From Candidatus Sulfopaludibacter sp. SbA3 (GTDB taxonomy: Bacteria > Acidobacteriota > Terriglobia > 20CM-2-55-15): a DNA stretch of 55,455 nt. Every line of letters begins with the position of its first letter. Positions within the stretch are counted from its first letter, which is position 1. The notes beneath the pieces are model-generated. The model worked only from the letters and a program-made list of their open reading frames with translations. It made no database searches and had not been told where the DNA came from. The translations under genes were made by a program, and so were the position numbers. This document shows positions 27,832 through 36,034 of this stretch, piece after piece. The stretch covers positions 1 to 55,455 of the forward strand of contig CAMBFR010000013.1 of the NCBI GenBank assembly GCA_945865815.1, read 5' to 3'.

Positions 27832-28578
27832 ATGACCGAAGACCAAATCCGGAAAATTCTCGAAGAGGTGAAGCAGGGAAGCCTTCCTCCCGATGAAGCG
27901 GTTCAGCGCCTGCGTTCGCTTCCGTTCGAGGATCTCGGCTTTGCGAATGTCGACCACCATCGTTCGCTTCGGCAGGGGTTCCCCGAGGTGATCTTCGGAG
28001 CCGGGAAAACCGTCGAGCAGGTGGCGGGCATCGTCGAGTCGATGAACAAGCACCAACACAATATTCTTGTCACCCGGGCAACGCGCGTACAGTTCGATGG
28101 AGTGAAACAAATCGTGGCTGACGCTGCGTATGACGAAGGCGCGCGGACCATCGTCATTCGCAAGGATACGAAGATTTACGGGAAGGGCACGGTCATGGTC
28201 GTGTCGGCAGGCACGTCCGACATGCCGGTGGCCGCAGAGGCTGTGGTTACGCTGGAGGTGATGGGGAACACCGTCGATGCCCTGTATGACGTCGGTGTTG
28301 CCGGCATTCATCGATTGCTCGATCGCCGGGAACGCCTCAGCCAGGCGCGTGTGGTCATCGTTGTGGCCGGTATGGAGGGCGCGCTGCCAAGTGTGGTCGG
28401 CGGACTCGTTTCCGCGCCTGTCATCGCCGTGCCGACGAGCGTTGGATATGGCGCGAGCTTTGGCGGCGTTGCCGCCCTTCTCGGCATGCTGAACAGTTGC
28501 GCTTCCAACGTGTCCGTCGTCAATATCGATAACGGATACGGCGCCGCAGTCGTCGCCAGTCTGATCAATCGTCAGTAG
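27832..28578 (+). CDS. larB: Nickel-pincer cofactor biosynthesis protein LarB
   Basis: LarB carboxylates and hydrolyses nicotinic acid adenine dinucleotide to pyridinium-3,5-biscarboxylic acid mononucleotide, the first step to the nickel-pincer nucleotide of lactate racemase and related enzymes. The 248-residue length is normal. The AIRC/PurE-like C-terminal half is clear: [48 protein letters not shown] and [20 protein letters not shown]. The N-terminal part shows the family line [21 protein letters not shown] good ribosome site (GAGAGGAAG) precedes the ATG. larC, larE and larA are not in the window. Confidence 0.95.
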   Translation: MTEDQIRKILEEVKQGSLPPDEAVQRLRSLPFEDLGFANVDHHRSLRQGFPEVIFGAGKTVEQVAGIVESMNKHQHNILVTRATRVQFDGVKQIVADAAYDEGARTIVIRKDTKIYGKGTVMVVSAGTSDMPVAAEAVVTLEVMGNTVDALYDVGVAGIHRLLDRRERLSQARVVIVVAGMEGALPSVVGGLVSAPVIAVPTSVGYGASFGGVAALLGMLNSCASNVSVVNIDNGYGAAVVASLINRQ

Positions 28579-28623
28579 GACTGCGACCTGGAGTTTGGAC
28601 ATTTGTGGGACTGTAGCGCAAAA

Positions 28624-28826
28624 ACTCCCCTCCTGGATTAGGAGGGGTGCCGGTCGCGCGTTTTCCAGCGAACGGCGGGGTGGTGTCCAATCACCGGTTT
28701 GAATGAGCGCTACGCGAGCATCCATAAGGTGGCTTCGCGTCATTCCGTACCACCCCGTCTGCGCAAATAAGGAACGGGACCATTCCCATGGTGGCGCAGC
28801 CACCCCTCCTAAGACAGGAGGGGAGT
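28624..28826. repeat. Nested inverted-repeat element, MITE-like, non-coding
   Basis: The ends 28624-28649 and 28801-28826 are inverted copies (24 of 26 positions match), and each end is itself a small hairpin (cccctcct/aggagggg). A second inverted pair lies inside: ggcggggtggt (28674-28684) with accaccccgtc (28749-28759). A palindrome ggtggcgcagccacc stands at 28790-28804. There is no coding potential. It occupies most of the 308-bp gap between larB and mutS2. Size, nested arms and lack of genes suggest a miniature mobile element or structured repeat. Confidence 0.7.
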
Positions 28827-28843
28827 TCGGACTCACGTTTTCA

Positions 28844-28871
28844 GGGCGCGGGGCTGAAGCCCTACGCCCAC
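28844..28871. repeat. REP-like core, inverted orientation, upstream of mutS2
   Basis: The sequence gggcgcggggctgaagccct followed by acgcccac is the reverse-oriented form of the palindromic core found in the terminators at 1993-2046 and 13904-13967. Here it lacks long outer arms. It lies 15 bp before the mutS2 start and next to the MITE-like element, suggesting a repeat hot spot. Confidence 0.65.
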
Positions 28872-28886
28872 AGGTGCACGGGAACC

Positions 28887-31244
28887 ATGGATTTTTCTGC
28901 ACAGGCCCTCGAATACAACCGTCTGAAAGAGCTTCTTGGACGATACGTGTCTACGGCAGCCGCAAAAGAAGCCCTGGCGCGGCTTGCGCCGAGCCTTGAC
29001 GAGCAGCACCTCGAGGCCGAGCACACCATGACCGCGGAAGCGATGAGCTATCTCCGCGAGCAACGAGTTCCGTTTAATGAAGTTCCATTGCTTTCGCAGG
29101 CCCTTGAAAAGCTCACCGTCGCGGGATCGACACTGGAGATCGAGGAAGTCGAGGCGATCCAGGGCTTTCTGCATCACGCCGAAGGTTTGCGGCTGCGTTG
29201 GAAGGAGGAGCGCGAGCATTTTCCGCGCCTGGCCCAGACGTCCCAGCGCATCCCGGACCTGCGCAACCTGAGCAATCACCTCGGCCGGGCGATTCGCGAT
29301 GGCGAAATTGATGAACGCTACAGTCCGGAGCTGGGAAGAATCCGGCGCGCCCTTCATACCGCCCGCGCGCGGCTGACCGACAGACTCGAATCGATGATGC
29401 GGAGTCCTGCGTTTTCCACTCAGGTTCAGGATGAGATCATCACGATTCGCAATGGGCGGTTTGTGATTCCCGTTCGGAGCGAGCAGAAGCGCACTGTTGA
29501 CGGAATCATCCATGGCAGTTCTTCCAGCGGAGCGACTGTTTTCGTGGAGCCCCTTGCCGTACTCGAAATGAATAACGATCTCGTGCGGCTCCAGGAGGAA
29601 GAGCGCTACGAAATCGCGCGTATTCTTGCGGAACTGACCGACCTCATTCAGCAGAGCGCTGCCGATCTGGATCGCGCCCGCGCGATTTCGGCGCATCTCG
29701 AGCTGACTTTCGCGAAAGCGCGGTTTGGGCGCGAGTTCGACTGCGTACGTCCGGTCTTCACCGCAGGCGGACTCCTGAGTCTCATTAAGGCCCGGCATCC
29801 CCTGCTCGAAGATAACCTGCGGCACGAAAGTGTGCGGATCGCACCGGTCTCGCTCGACATGGATTCCAGCCGGCACGTGCTTGTGATCAGCGGCCCTAAC
29901 GCCGGCGGAAAGACGGTGGTCCTGAAAACCGTGGGGCTGCTCGCATTGATGGCTCAATCGGGCATCCCGGTTCCGGCGGAGGAAGCGGCCTTGCCTGTTT
30001 TTGACCGCGTGCTGGCGGATATCGGCGATCAGCAGTCGATCACCAACCACCTCAGTACGTTCTCGGCGCACGTTCTGGCCATCAAATCGATGATTGAATC
30101 CGCAACGCCGCGCTCGCTTATTCTGCTCGACGAAATCGGCGGCAGCACGGAGCCTGGCGAAGGCGCGGCACTCGCCCGCGCGGTTCTTGAAAAATTTCGC
30201 GAGATCGGCGCCTTAACGGTTGCGACAACTCATTACAACCGCCTCAAGCTCTACGCCGAAACGACAGGCGGAGTCGCCAATGCCGCAATGGAATTCAACG
30301 AGATCACCCTGGAACCCACCTATCGGCTGATACACGGATCGGCCGGCGCATCCAGCGGTTTGAAAATCGCCGAGCGCTTGCAGCTGCCGGCATCCGTCCT
30401 GGAATCGGCACTCGCATCTCTCGATCTGGCGGACGTTGAAGCGGCGCACTACGTGGACGAACTGAGACGGCGTGTCGGAGATCTTGAACGCGAAAAAAAC
30501 CACCTGGAGCAGCAGCGCCGCGACTTTGAAGTCTGGAAGCAGAAGGAGTTCGAACAACTGACGTCTCAACACAAGGCCGAAATTGCCCGCGTTGAACAGA
30601 AGCTCGAACGGATTGTTAAAGAGATGTCGGATCGAGCGTCACGCGAACTGGAATCGGTTCGCGATGATTCGGTCCAGCGGTATCAGCGCAAACTTGCCAG
30701 TGTCAAAGCGCAGGCTGCATCGGAAGTGCAGCGTGAGCGGGAGAAACTCGCTCCAAAGGAAACTCGGCCGGAAAAGGCTGCTCGCCCTGCCCCGGCTGTG
30801 GAAGCAAAAGAAGGTTCCCTTGTGCGTGTGGTTTCAATGGGTGTGACGGGTTCGGTGACCTCGGTGAAGGGCGACAGCGCCGAGGTGCTGGTTGGCAATA
30901 TTAAGCTGCGCCTGCCGCTCGACGACCTGGAGGTCGTCGAGCGGGCGGCGCTCAAGTTGCCGGAAGGCGTGCGGGTCAGCTTCTCTTCGAAGCAGCTCGA
31001 AAAAAACGAGATCAATCTGGTCGGCTGCAAGGTGGACGAAGCCCTGGATCGTACCGACAAGTTTCTGGACGAGGCCTTTCTCGCTTCGATGACCCTGGTC
31101 CGCATCGTTCATGGCAGCGGAACCGGCGCGCTTCGCCACGCAATATCGGAGTTTCTGGCCGGCCATCCTCATGTCGCGCGTTTTGAGGCTGCACCGCAAT
31201 CTGAAGGCGGAAGGGGTGTGACAGTCGTAACTCTTCGGGATTAG
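28887..31244 (+). CDS. mutS2: MutS2 family ATPase/endonuclease
   Basis: A 785-residue protein of normal length. It carries the MutS core/lever region, the ATPase with Walker A GPNAGGKT at 336-343, Walker B (SLILLDEIGGSTEPGEGAAL) and the MutS family signature ATTHYNRLK. A long charged coiled coil follows (about 520-640), then a KOW-like segment and the C-terminal Smr nuclease domain (VRIVHGSGTGALRHAI, about 715-785). It lacks the mismatch-recognition domain of MutS. MutS2 proteins suppress homologous recombination or rescue collided ribosomes in different bacteria. ATG at 28887 fits family starts; upstream in-frame codons fall inside the repeat element. Confidence 0.95.
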   Translation: MDFSAQALEYNRLKELLGRYVSTAAAKEALARLAPSLDEQHLEAEHTMTAEAMSYLREQRVPFNEVPLLSQALEKLTVAGSTLEIEEVEAIQGFLHHAEGLRLRWKEEREHFPRLAQTSQRIPDLRNLSNHLGRAIRDGEIDERYSPELGRIRRALHTARARLTDRLESMMRSPAFSTQVQDEIITIRNGRFVIPVRSEQKRTVDGIIHGSSSSGATVFVEPLAVLEMNNDLVRLQEEERYEIARILAELTDLIQQSAADLDRARAISAHLELTFAKARFGREFDCVRPVFTAGGLLSLIKARHPLLEDNLRHESVRIAPVSLDMDSSRHVLVISGPNAGGKTVVLKTVGLLALMAQSGIPVPAEEAALPVFDRVLADIGDQQSITNHLSTFSAHVLAIKSMIESATPRSLILLDEIGGSTEPGEGAALARAVLEKFREIGALTVATTHYNRLKLYAETTGGVANAAMEFNEITLEPTYRLIHGSAGASSGLKIAERLQLPASVLESALASLDLADVEAAHYVDELRRRVGDLEREKNHLEQQRRDFEVWKQKEFEQLTSQHKAEIARVEQKLERIVKEMSDRASRELESVRDDSVQRYQRKLASVKAQAASEVQREREKLAPKETRPEKAARPAPAVEAKEGSLVRVVSMGVTGSVTSVKGDSAEVLVGNIKLRLPLDDLEVVERAALKLPEGVRVSFSSKQLEKNEINLVGCKVDEALDRTDKFLDEAFLASMTLVRIVHGSGTGALRHAISEFLAGHPHVARFEAAPQSEGGRGVTVVTLRD

Positions 31245-31272
31245 GTTTGCGTTCCGCGGAATCGGCTCAGCA

Positions 31273-31308
31273 ACTCAATTCGCCGCGCATGACGATAGGG
31301 AATTGAGT
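31273..31308. terminator. Inverted repeat after mutS2, possible terminator
   Basis: Actcaattc (31273-31281) and gaattgagt (31300-31308) form a 9-bp stem 29 bp after the mutS2 stop. There is no T-tract, so termination activity is uncertain. Confidence 0.35.
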
Positions 31309-31336
31309 GGCCTGTCCCCGAATTACCCATCCTGAC

Positions 31337-31366
31337 TTGACATCGCTTTCACCGGCGGTGTCGAAT
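31337..31366 (+). promoter_or_regulatory. Probable sigma-70 promoter of the riboswitch-controlled transporter
   Basis: A perfect -35 box TTGACA (31337-31342) is followed after 18 bp by TCGAAT (31361-31366, 4 of 6 matches to TATAAT). The predicted transcription start falls at about 31373-31375, just before the riboswitch. Confidence 0.5.
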
Positions 31367-31379
31367 ATGGGTTTGATTT

Positions 31380-31500
31380 GCCGAGCTCAGTCGAGGCGGG
31401 GGACCCAGTAAATGGGGCGAAGTTCACGTCGCATCACGGTCGATGACGGAAGGTGGACCGGGTACTTTCGAGCCCAAGCCCGTCAGCTAACCCCGTAGGC
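31380..31500 (+). ncRNA. c-di-AMP (ydaO-yuaA) riboswitch
   Basis: The conserved blocks of the family appear in order: gccgag at the 5' P1 side; gcgggggacccagtaaatgg; gggcgaagttc; a variable stem; ccgggtactttcgagcccaa; then cccgtcagctaaccccgtag with GGC closing P1. This class binds cyclic di-AMP and usually turns off potassium and osmolyte transporters or cell-wall hydrolases. It lies 49 bp before the TTG start of a KimA-like transporter, so it presumably shuts off that gene when c-di-AMP is high. Confidence 0.92.
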
Positions 31501-31549
31501 CAAATTGAGAGCGTGCCTGTCGAGCAGGCCCGAAAAGGAGCGGTTTCCC

Positions 31550-33790
31550 TTGTCAAGCCAACAACGGTCGGCAACCACCAAGATCGTGGTGGCCAGCACC
31601 GTCATGCTGTCGTTCATTTCCTTCTGGAGAGCGGCAGCCATCGTTCTCAGCGATCTTGCCTCATCCGCTTTTTACGTAGGCGGCATTGTCGAGCAGGCGA
31701 TCGGCCCCAGCGCTCCCTGGTACATCCTGGCTGTAATGCTCTTCAGTTTCGCGGTCCGCTCCGTGTACCTGGAGAGCTGCAGCATGTACGTCCGGGGCGG
31801 CGTCTACGTCGTTGTGCGCGACTCGATGGGCCCGTTCATGGCGCGCCTTTCGGTTTCGGCGCTCATCTTCGATTACATTCTTACAGGTCCGATCTCAAGC
31901 GTCAGCGCGGGACACTATCTGGGCCGCCTGCTCAACGAGCTGGGCGCCCTGATGAACCTTGGTTTCGAAGTGCCGCCCAACGAGTTTTCGGTTCTGTTTG
32001 CCATCGCAGTCACGGGATATTTCTGGTGGAGCAACATCAAAGGCATTCACGAGTCGAGCACGAAGGCCCTGCGGATCATGCAGATCACGACAGTAATGGC
32101 CGCGATGTTTCTGGTCTGGTGTGTGCTCACGCTGCTGGTGAATGGCCCTGCCCAGATTCCGCCCTCGCCGGTTCCTTCCAATCTCACATTTACTGAAGAA
32201 AGTATAGGGTGGCTAGAGGGAACGCGATTGCTCACGATTCCGTTCGTCCTGATCATTGTGGCGTTCGGACACTCTTTGCTGGCAATGAGCGGTTTCGAAA
32301 CCCTGGCGCAGGTTTATCGGGAAGTTGCATCGCCGAAGCTGAAGAACCTGAAGATGACGGCAAACATTGTGTGCGGATTCGCCGTCCTCTCCACGGGTGT
32401 CATCACGCTGTTTGCGTTCATGATCATTCCGGATAACGTCCGGCCTCAGTACGTCGACAACCTCCTTGGCGGACTTACCGAGCACCTGGCCGGCCCGGAA
32501 CTGCTGCGCCTGGTATTCCATATCTTTGTCGTCTTCGTCGGTACGCTGATTCTTTCGGGGGCCGTAAATACTTCGATTATCGGAGCGAACGGCGTTCTCA
32601 ACCGCGTGGCCGAAGACGGCGTGCTTACTCCATGGTTCCGTAAGCTCCATCGGCGATTCGGCACGTCGTATCGTCTTATCAATCTGATCACCGGCCTTCA
32701 GCTTGCGACGATCCTGGCCAGCCGCGGAGATGTCTACCTGCTCGGCGAGGCGTACGCCTTCGGCGTCGTCTGGAGTTTCTCTCTCAAGGCCCTTGGGATC
32801 CTCTTCCTGAGATTCCGGCGTCACGACCAGGAATACAAGACTCCGCTCAACCTGCACATCGGCGGCAGGGAGATACCGGTCGGCCTGATCCTTACAACGT
32901 CGATGCTGTTCCTGGTGGCGATTGCGAATCTCCTCTCGAAACAGATTGCGACGATCTACGGCGTAGCTTTCACCATTGCCCTTTTTGTCGTCTTTACGAT
33001 TTCCGGGCGCCTGAACGCGAAAGCACGAGCGGAGGGCAAGCAAGGCTTGGAACAGTTCAATCTTGATGTCCAGCCTGAAGTCGTTGCGGGTGAGGGTTCA
33101 ATCCACGCGAGGCCCGCCTGCATTCTGGTTGCGGTCCGCGATTACAACCGGCTGATGCACCTGCAGAATGTGTTGCAGAAAACCAACCTGCGGCGTCACG
33201 ACATTGTGGTTATGACCGTGCGTGCCATCTCGACCGGCGCGGGTGAATACGAACTCGCCGAAAACCAGCTCTTCACCGACTATGAACGGGAACTGTTTAC
33301 CCGGGTTGTCGCGATGGCTGAAAGAGAGGGGAAGACCGTGGACCTGCTCGTGGTGCCGGGCATTAATCCATTTGATGCCATGGTCCAGACCGCGTCAAAA
33401 CTCCAGGCTTCGCGCCTTGTAACCGGTGTTTCCGCCCGCATGGATTCCGAAGAATTGGCTCGCCGGATCGGCCAGGCATGGGAAAAGCTGCAGGAGCACC
33501 GGCATCCGTTTTCGCTCGAAATCCTCACGCCTGGCCGGGCATCGATTTTTGTGAACCTCGGACCCCATCCACCCCGCCTCTGGCCGGAGGACGTCGATCT
33601 CGTGCATTCGATGTGGCTGGAGCTGAGCGAAAAGTATACCGGTGCAAAGCTGCACCATCGCGACATCGTTGGTGTGGCACTTCGCCGCATGCACGACCAG
33701 CTCGAATTGGAAGACCGCGAGGCGGTTGTGAAGGACATTCTCGAAGAAGTCACCCACCGCAGGGAAGAACCTCCGCCTTCCTCGGGCTAA
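31550..33790 (+). CDS. KimA-like APC-superfamily transporter with USP-like C-terminal domain
   Basis: A 746-residue protein with about 12 TM helices (about 10-490) and a soluble C-terminus. TM1 contains SDLASSAFY, with D35 and Y42 seven residues apart as in the potassium importer KimA of Bacillus (SDALSSVAY). GGVYVVVRDSMGP and LIFDYILTGPISSVSAG match the KimA-like segments GGxYIV and DYILTxxxSxSAG. The C-terminal region from about 520 (ACILVAVRDYNRLMHLQNVL) has a universal-stress-protein-like layout. The TTG start at 31550 is chosen because AAAGGAG lies 9 nt upstream; a TTG at 31505 is in frame but without a ribosome site. Control by the c-di-AMP riboswitch supports K+ or osmolyte uptake, though amino acids remain possible. 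Confidence 0.82.
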   Translation: MSSQQRSATTKIVVASTVMLSFISFWRAAAIVLSDLASSAFYVGGIVEQAIGPSAPWYILAVMLFSFAVRSVYLESCSMYVRGGVYVVVRDSMGPFMARLSVSALIFDYILTGPISSVSAGHYLGRLLNELGALMNLGFEVPPNEFSVLFAIAVTGYFWWSNIKGIHESSTKALRIMQITTVMAAMFLVWCVLTLLVNGPAQIPPSPVPSNLTFTEESIGWLEGTRLLTIPFVLIIVAFGHSLLAMSGFETLAQVYREVASPKLKNLKMTANIVCGFAVLSTGVITLFAFMIIPDNVRPQYVDNLLGGLTEHLAGPELLRLVFHIFVVFVGTLILSGAVNTSIIGANGVLNRVAEDGVLTPWFRKLHRRFGTSYRLINLITGLQLATILASRGDVYLLGEAYAFGVVWSFSLKALGILFLRFRRHDQEYKTPLNLHIGGREIPVGLILTTSMLFLVAIANLLSKQIATIYGVAFTIALFVVFTISGRLNAKARAEGKQGLEQFNLDVQPEVVAGEGSIHARPACILVAVRDYNRLMHLQNVLQKTNLRRHDIVVMTVRAISTGAGEYELAENQLFTDYERELFTRVVAMAEREGKTVDLLVVPGINPFDAMVQTASKLQASRLVTGVSARMDSEELARRIGQAWEKLQEHRHPFSLEILTPGRASIFVNLGPHPPRLWPEDVDLVHSMWLELSEKYTGAKLHHRDIVGVALRRMHDQLELEDREAVVKDILEEVTHRREEPPPSSG

Positions 33791-33799
33791 AATCGGCTC

Positions 33800-34666
33800 A
33801 TGGCCACCTTCAAGCGCTCTTATCCCGACAATGTCCAGGGAGACTTCTTCGTCGACGAGACGTGCATCGATTGCGACATGTGCCGGCAGATCGCTCCATC
33901 CGTCTTTCGGGAAGCGTCCGATCACTCGTTCGTCTACCATCAGCCGGATTCGGATGGAGAGCAACTCCGCGCGAAAATGGCGCTGGTGGCATGCCCGACC
34001 GGTTCCATCGGCACGCGTTCGAAGTCCGGCCTGGGAGCCGCTCTGGCGGCGTTTCCCGAGAAGGTGGATGGCGACGTTTACTTCTGCGGCTTCGCTTCTG
34101 AAAGCTCGTACGGCGCCGCGAGTTACCTGATCCGGCGGCCGGAAGGAAACGTTCTTGTCGATTCGCCCCGCGCCGCGAAGCAACTGGTGAAGAGAATCGG
34201 CGAACTGGGAGGTGTGGCCACGATGTTCATGACGCATCGTGATGACGTGGCGGACCACGAGAAATTTCACAGCCATTTCGCCTGCCGCCGCATCATCCAC
34301 CGCGCGGATGCCGGCGGCATCGCGGCCGAGCATTTCCTGGAAGGATACGAGCCGGTGGAGGTGGATCGCCACCTTACGGCCATCCCTGTTCCGGGTCATA
34401 CGCGTGGTTCGGTGGTGCTTCTGTATCGCAGGAAGTATCTGTTCACGGGAGATCATCTGGCATGGTCCGGCGAGCGGGGTGAACTCGTCGCCTTTCGCAA
34501 TGTCGCGTGGTATTCTTGGCGCCATCAGACCGAATCGATGAAACGCCTGCTGGACTTCGATTTCGAATGGGTGCTGCCCGGTCACGGCCGCCGAGGATTC
34601 CAGCCAGCCGCAACCATGCGGCGGAAACTTGAACAGTGCATCGAATGGATGAATAAAGTTGCATGA
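33800..34666 (+). CDS. Ferredoxin-metallo-beta-lactamase fusion protein
   Basis: A 288-residue protein. Residues 1-72 resemble a single-cluster ferredoxin with C22-x2-C25-x2-C28 and C65-P (ETCIDCDMCRQIAPSVF, VACPTGSIG). Residues about 90-288 are a metallo-beta-lactamase fold with a variant metal motif H146-R-D-D-V-A-D152-H153 in place of HxHxDH, then H200 (PGHTRGS), D218 (TGDH) and H262 (PGHG). Such fusions are known as uncharacterised MBL proteins in several phyla. An electron-transfer-linked hydrolase or oxidoreductase role is plausible. It begins 9 bp after the transporter stop and is followed 15 bp later by the M16 genes. Confidence 0.8.
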   Translation: MATFKRSYPDNVQGDFFVDETCIDCDMCRQIAPSVFREASDHSFVYHQPDSDGEQLRAKMALVACPTGSIGTRSKSGLGAALAAFPEKVDGDVYFCGFASESSYGAASYLIRRPEGNVLVDSPRAAKQLVKRIGELGGVATMFMTHRDDVADHEKFHSHFACRRIIHRADAGGIAAEHFLEGYEPVEVDRHLTAIPVPGHTRGSVVLLYRRKYLFTGDHLAWSGERGELVAFRNVAWYSWRHQTESMKRLLDFDFEWVLPGHGRRGFQPAATMRRKLEQCIEWMNKVA

Positions 34667-34681
34667 CTGTGGAGAGGATTC

Positions 34682-36034
34682 ATGAACGCTGCTAAACGTC
34701 TGCCGATCGTCTTGCTGTCAACTCTGCTTGTGGTTTCGAGCGCGTTCGGCCAAACGGTCGACTTCAAGGAATTCAGGCTCAGGAACGGATTGCGCGTCAT
34801 TCTCGCGGAGGATCACTCGGCGCCGACCTACTCCATCTCCGTGACGTACAACGTCGGTTCGCGCGACGAACGCCCCGGCCGCAGCGGTTTTGCGCACCTT
34901 TTCGAGCACATGATGTTTCAGGGTTCCGAGAATGTCGGGAAAGGCGAGCATTTTCTGACGGTACTCAACAATGGCGGCAATATGAATGGCACCACAAGCC
35001 AGGACCGCACGAATTATTTCGAGAGCCTGCCGGCAAATCAGCTTGAAGTCGGCTTGTTCCTCGAAGCCGATCGAATGCGGTCGCTTGCCATCAATCAGCC
35101 GAACCTGGACAACCAGCGCGCCACCGTTCAGGAAGAGCGCCGCTCCAGTTACGACAACCAGCCCTACGGCAAGGTGCAGGAAGCGATCCTGGATACGGTT
35201 TACGAGAACTACGCGTACAAGCATTCCACGATCGGGTCCATGGAAGACCTCAATGCCGCAACGCTGAAAGACGTCGAAGATTTCTTCAGAATCTATTACG
35301 CGCCCAACAACGCCGTGCTCGCAATGGTCGGCGACTTCAAGACGGATGAAACGCTTGCGAAGATCCGGAAGTATTTTGAAGATATCCCGTCACAGACGGC
35401 GCCTCCGGTTCCCGACATGACGGAGCCGAAACAGGCGGCGGAACGGCGGAAAACACTGGAAGACCCGTTGGCCCAGTTTCCGCGGCTCGACATTGTTTAC
35501 AAGATTCCTCCGGGCAATACTCCGGACTGGTATGCGCTTTCGGTTGCGTCGCGCATTATGACGAACGGCCAGTCGTCCCGCCTGTATCAGAAACTCGTAA
35601 GAGGCCTGGAAGTCGTAACGAACGTGAATGCTTTTGCGCAGGAGCGCCGGGGCCCCTCGCTTTTCAGCATCGGCCTGGTTCTCAGGCCGGGCAAGGATCC
35701 TGCCGAAGTGGAGAAATTGATTTACGAGGAGATCGAGCGGATCAAGGCCGAGCCCGTTACCGACCTCGAGATGGAAAAAATTCGGATGTCGTTCCGGCGA
35801 AGCGACGTCGAACAGTTGTCGGGCACTCTGGGCCGGGCCGTCCGGCTCGGTCAATACGCCGTTTTCTACAATGATCCCGGACTCATCAACGCCTACGGTC
35901 AGAAGTTCCGCGCGGTTACGAAGGAACAGATTCAACGGGCTGCGCGCACATACCTGACCGATGCGAATCGCACCGTCATATTAACTGTACCCAGGCCGCG
36001 CACCGCCGGTGGTGCTCCCGGAGGCGCCCAATGA
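34682..36034 (+). CDS. M16 family zinc peptidase, catalytic subunit
   Basis: A 450-residue protein with a signal peptide (about 1-23, ending SSAFGQ), so it is exported. The inverted zinc motif H72-L-F-E75-H76 is intact (GFAHLFEHMMFQG). The third ligand, E152, follows 76 residues later in QEERRSSYDNQPYG. The second M16 half contains the substrate-binding R/Y region (RLYQKLVRGLEVV). The gene is coupled to the next by an ATGA overlap, so the two chains probably form the heterodimer typical of this family. Likely role: periplasmic degradation of peptides or processing of envelope proteins. Confidence 0.9.
   Translation: MNAAKRLPIVLLSTLLVVSSAFGQTVDFKEFRLRNGLRVILAEDHSAPTYSISVTYNVGSRDERPGRSGFAHLFEHMMFQGSENVGKGEHFLTVLNNGGNMNGTTSQDRTNYFESLPANQLEVGLFLEADRMRSLAINQPNLDNQRATVQEERRSSYDNQPYGKVQEAILDTVYENYAYKHSTIGSMEDLNAATLKDVEDFFRIYYAPNNAVLAMVGDFKTDETLAKIRKYFEDIPSQTAPPVPDMTEPKQAAERRKTLEDPLAQFPRLDIVYKIPPGNTPDWYALSVASRIMTNGQSSRLYQKLVRGLEVVTNVNAFAQERRGPSLFSIGLVLRPGKDPAEVEKLIYEEIERIKAEPVTDLEMEKIRMSFRRSDVEQLSGTLGRAVRLGQYAVFYNDPGLINAYGQKFRAVTKEQIQRAARTYLTDANRTVILTVPRPRTAGGAPGGAQ

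Noticed and set aside
28833-30071. Minus-strand open frame opposite mutS2
   Set aside because: Antisense shadow of a clear MutS2 coding region; composition typical of complement frames.
33395-34585. Minus-strand open frame of 396 codons
   Set aside because: Antisense to the transporter and the ferredoxin-MBL genes, both well supported.
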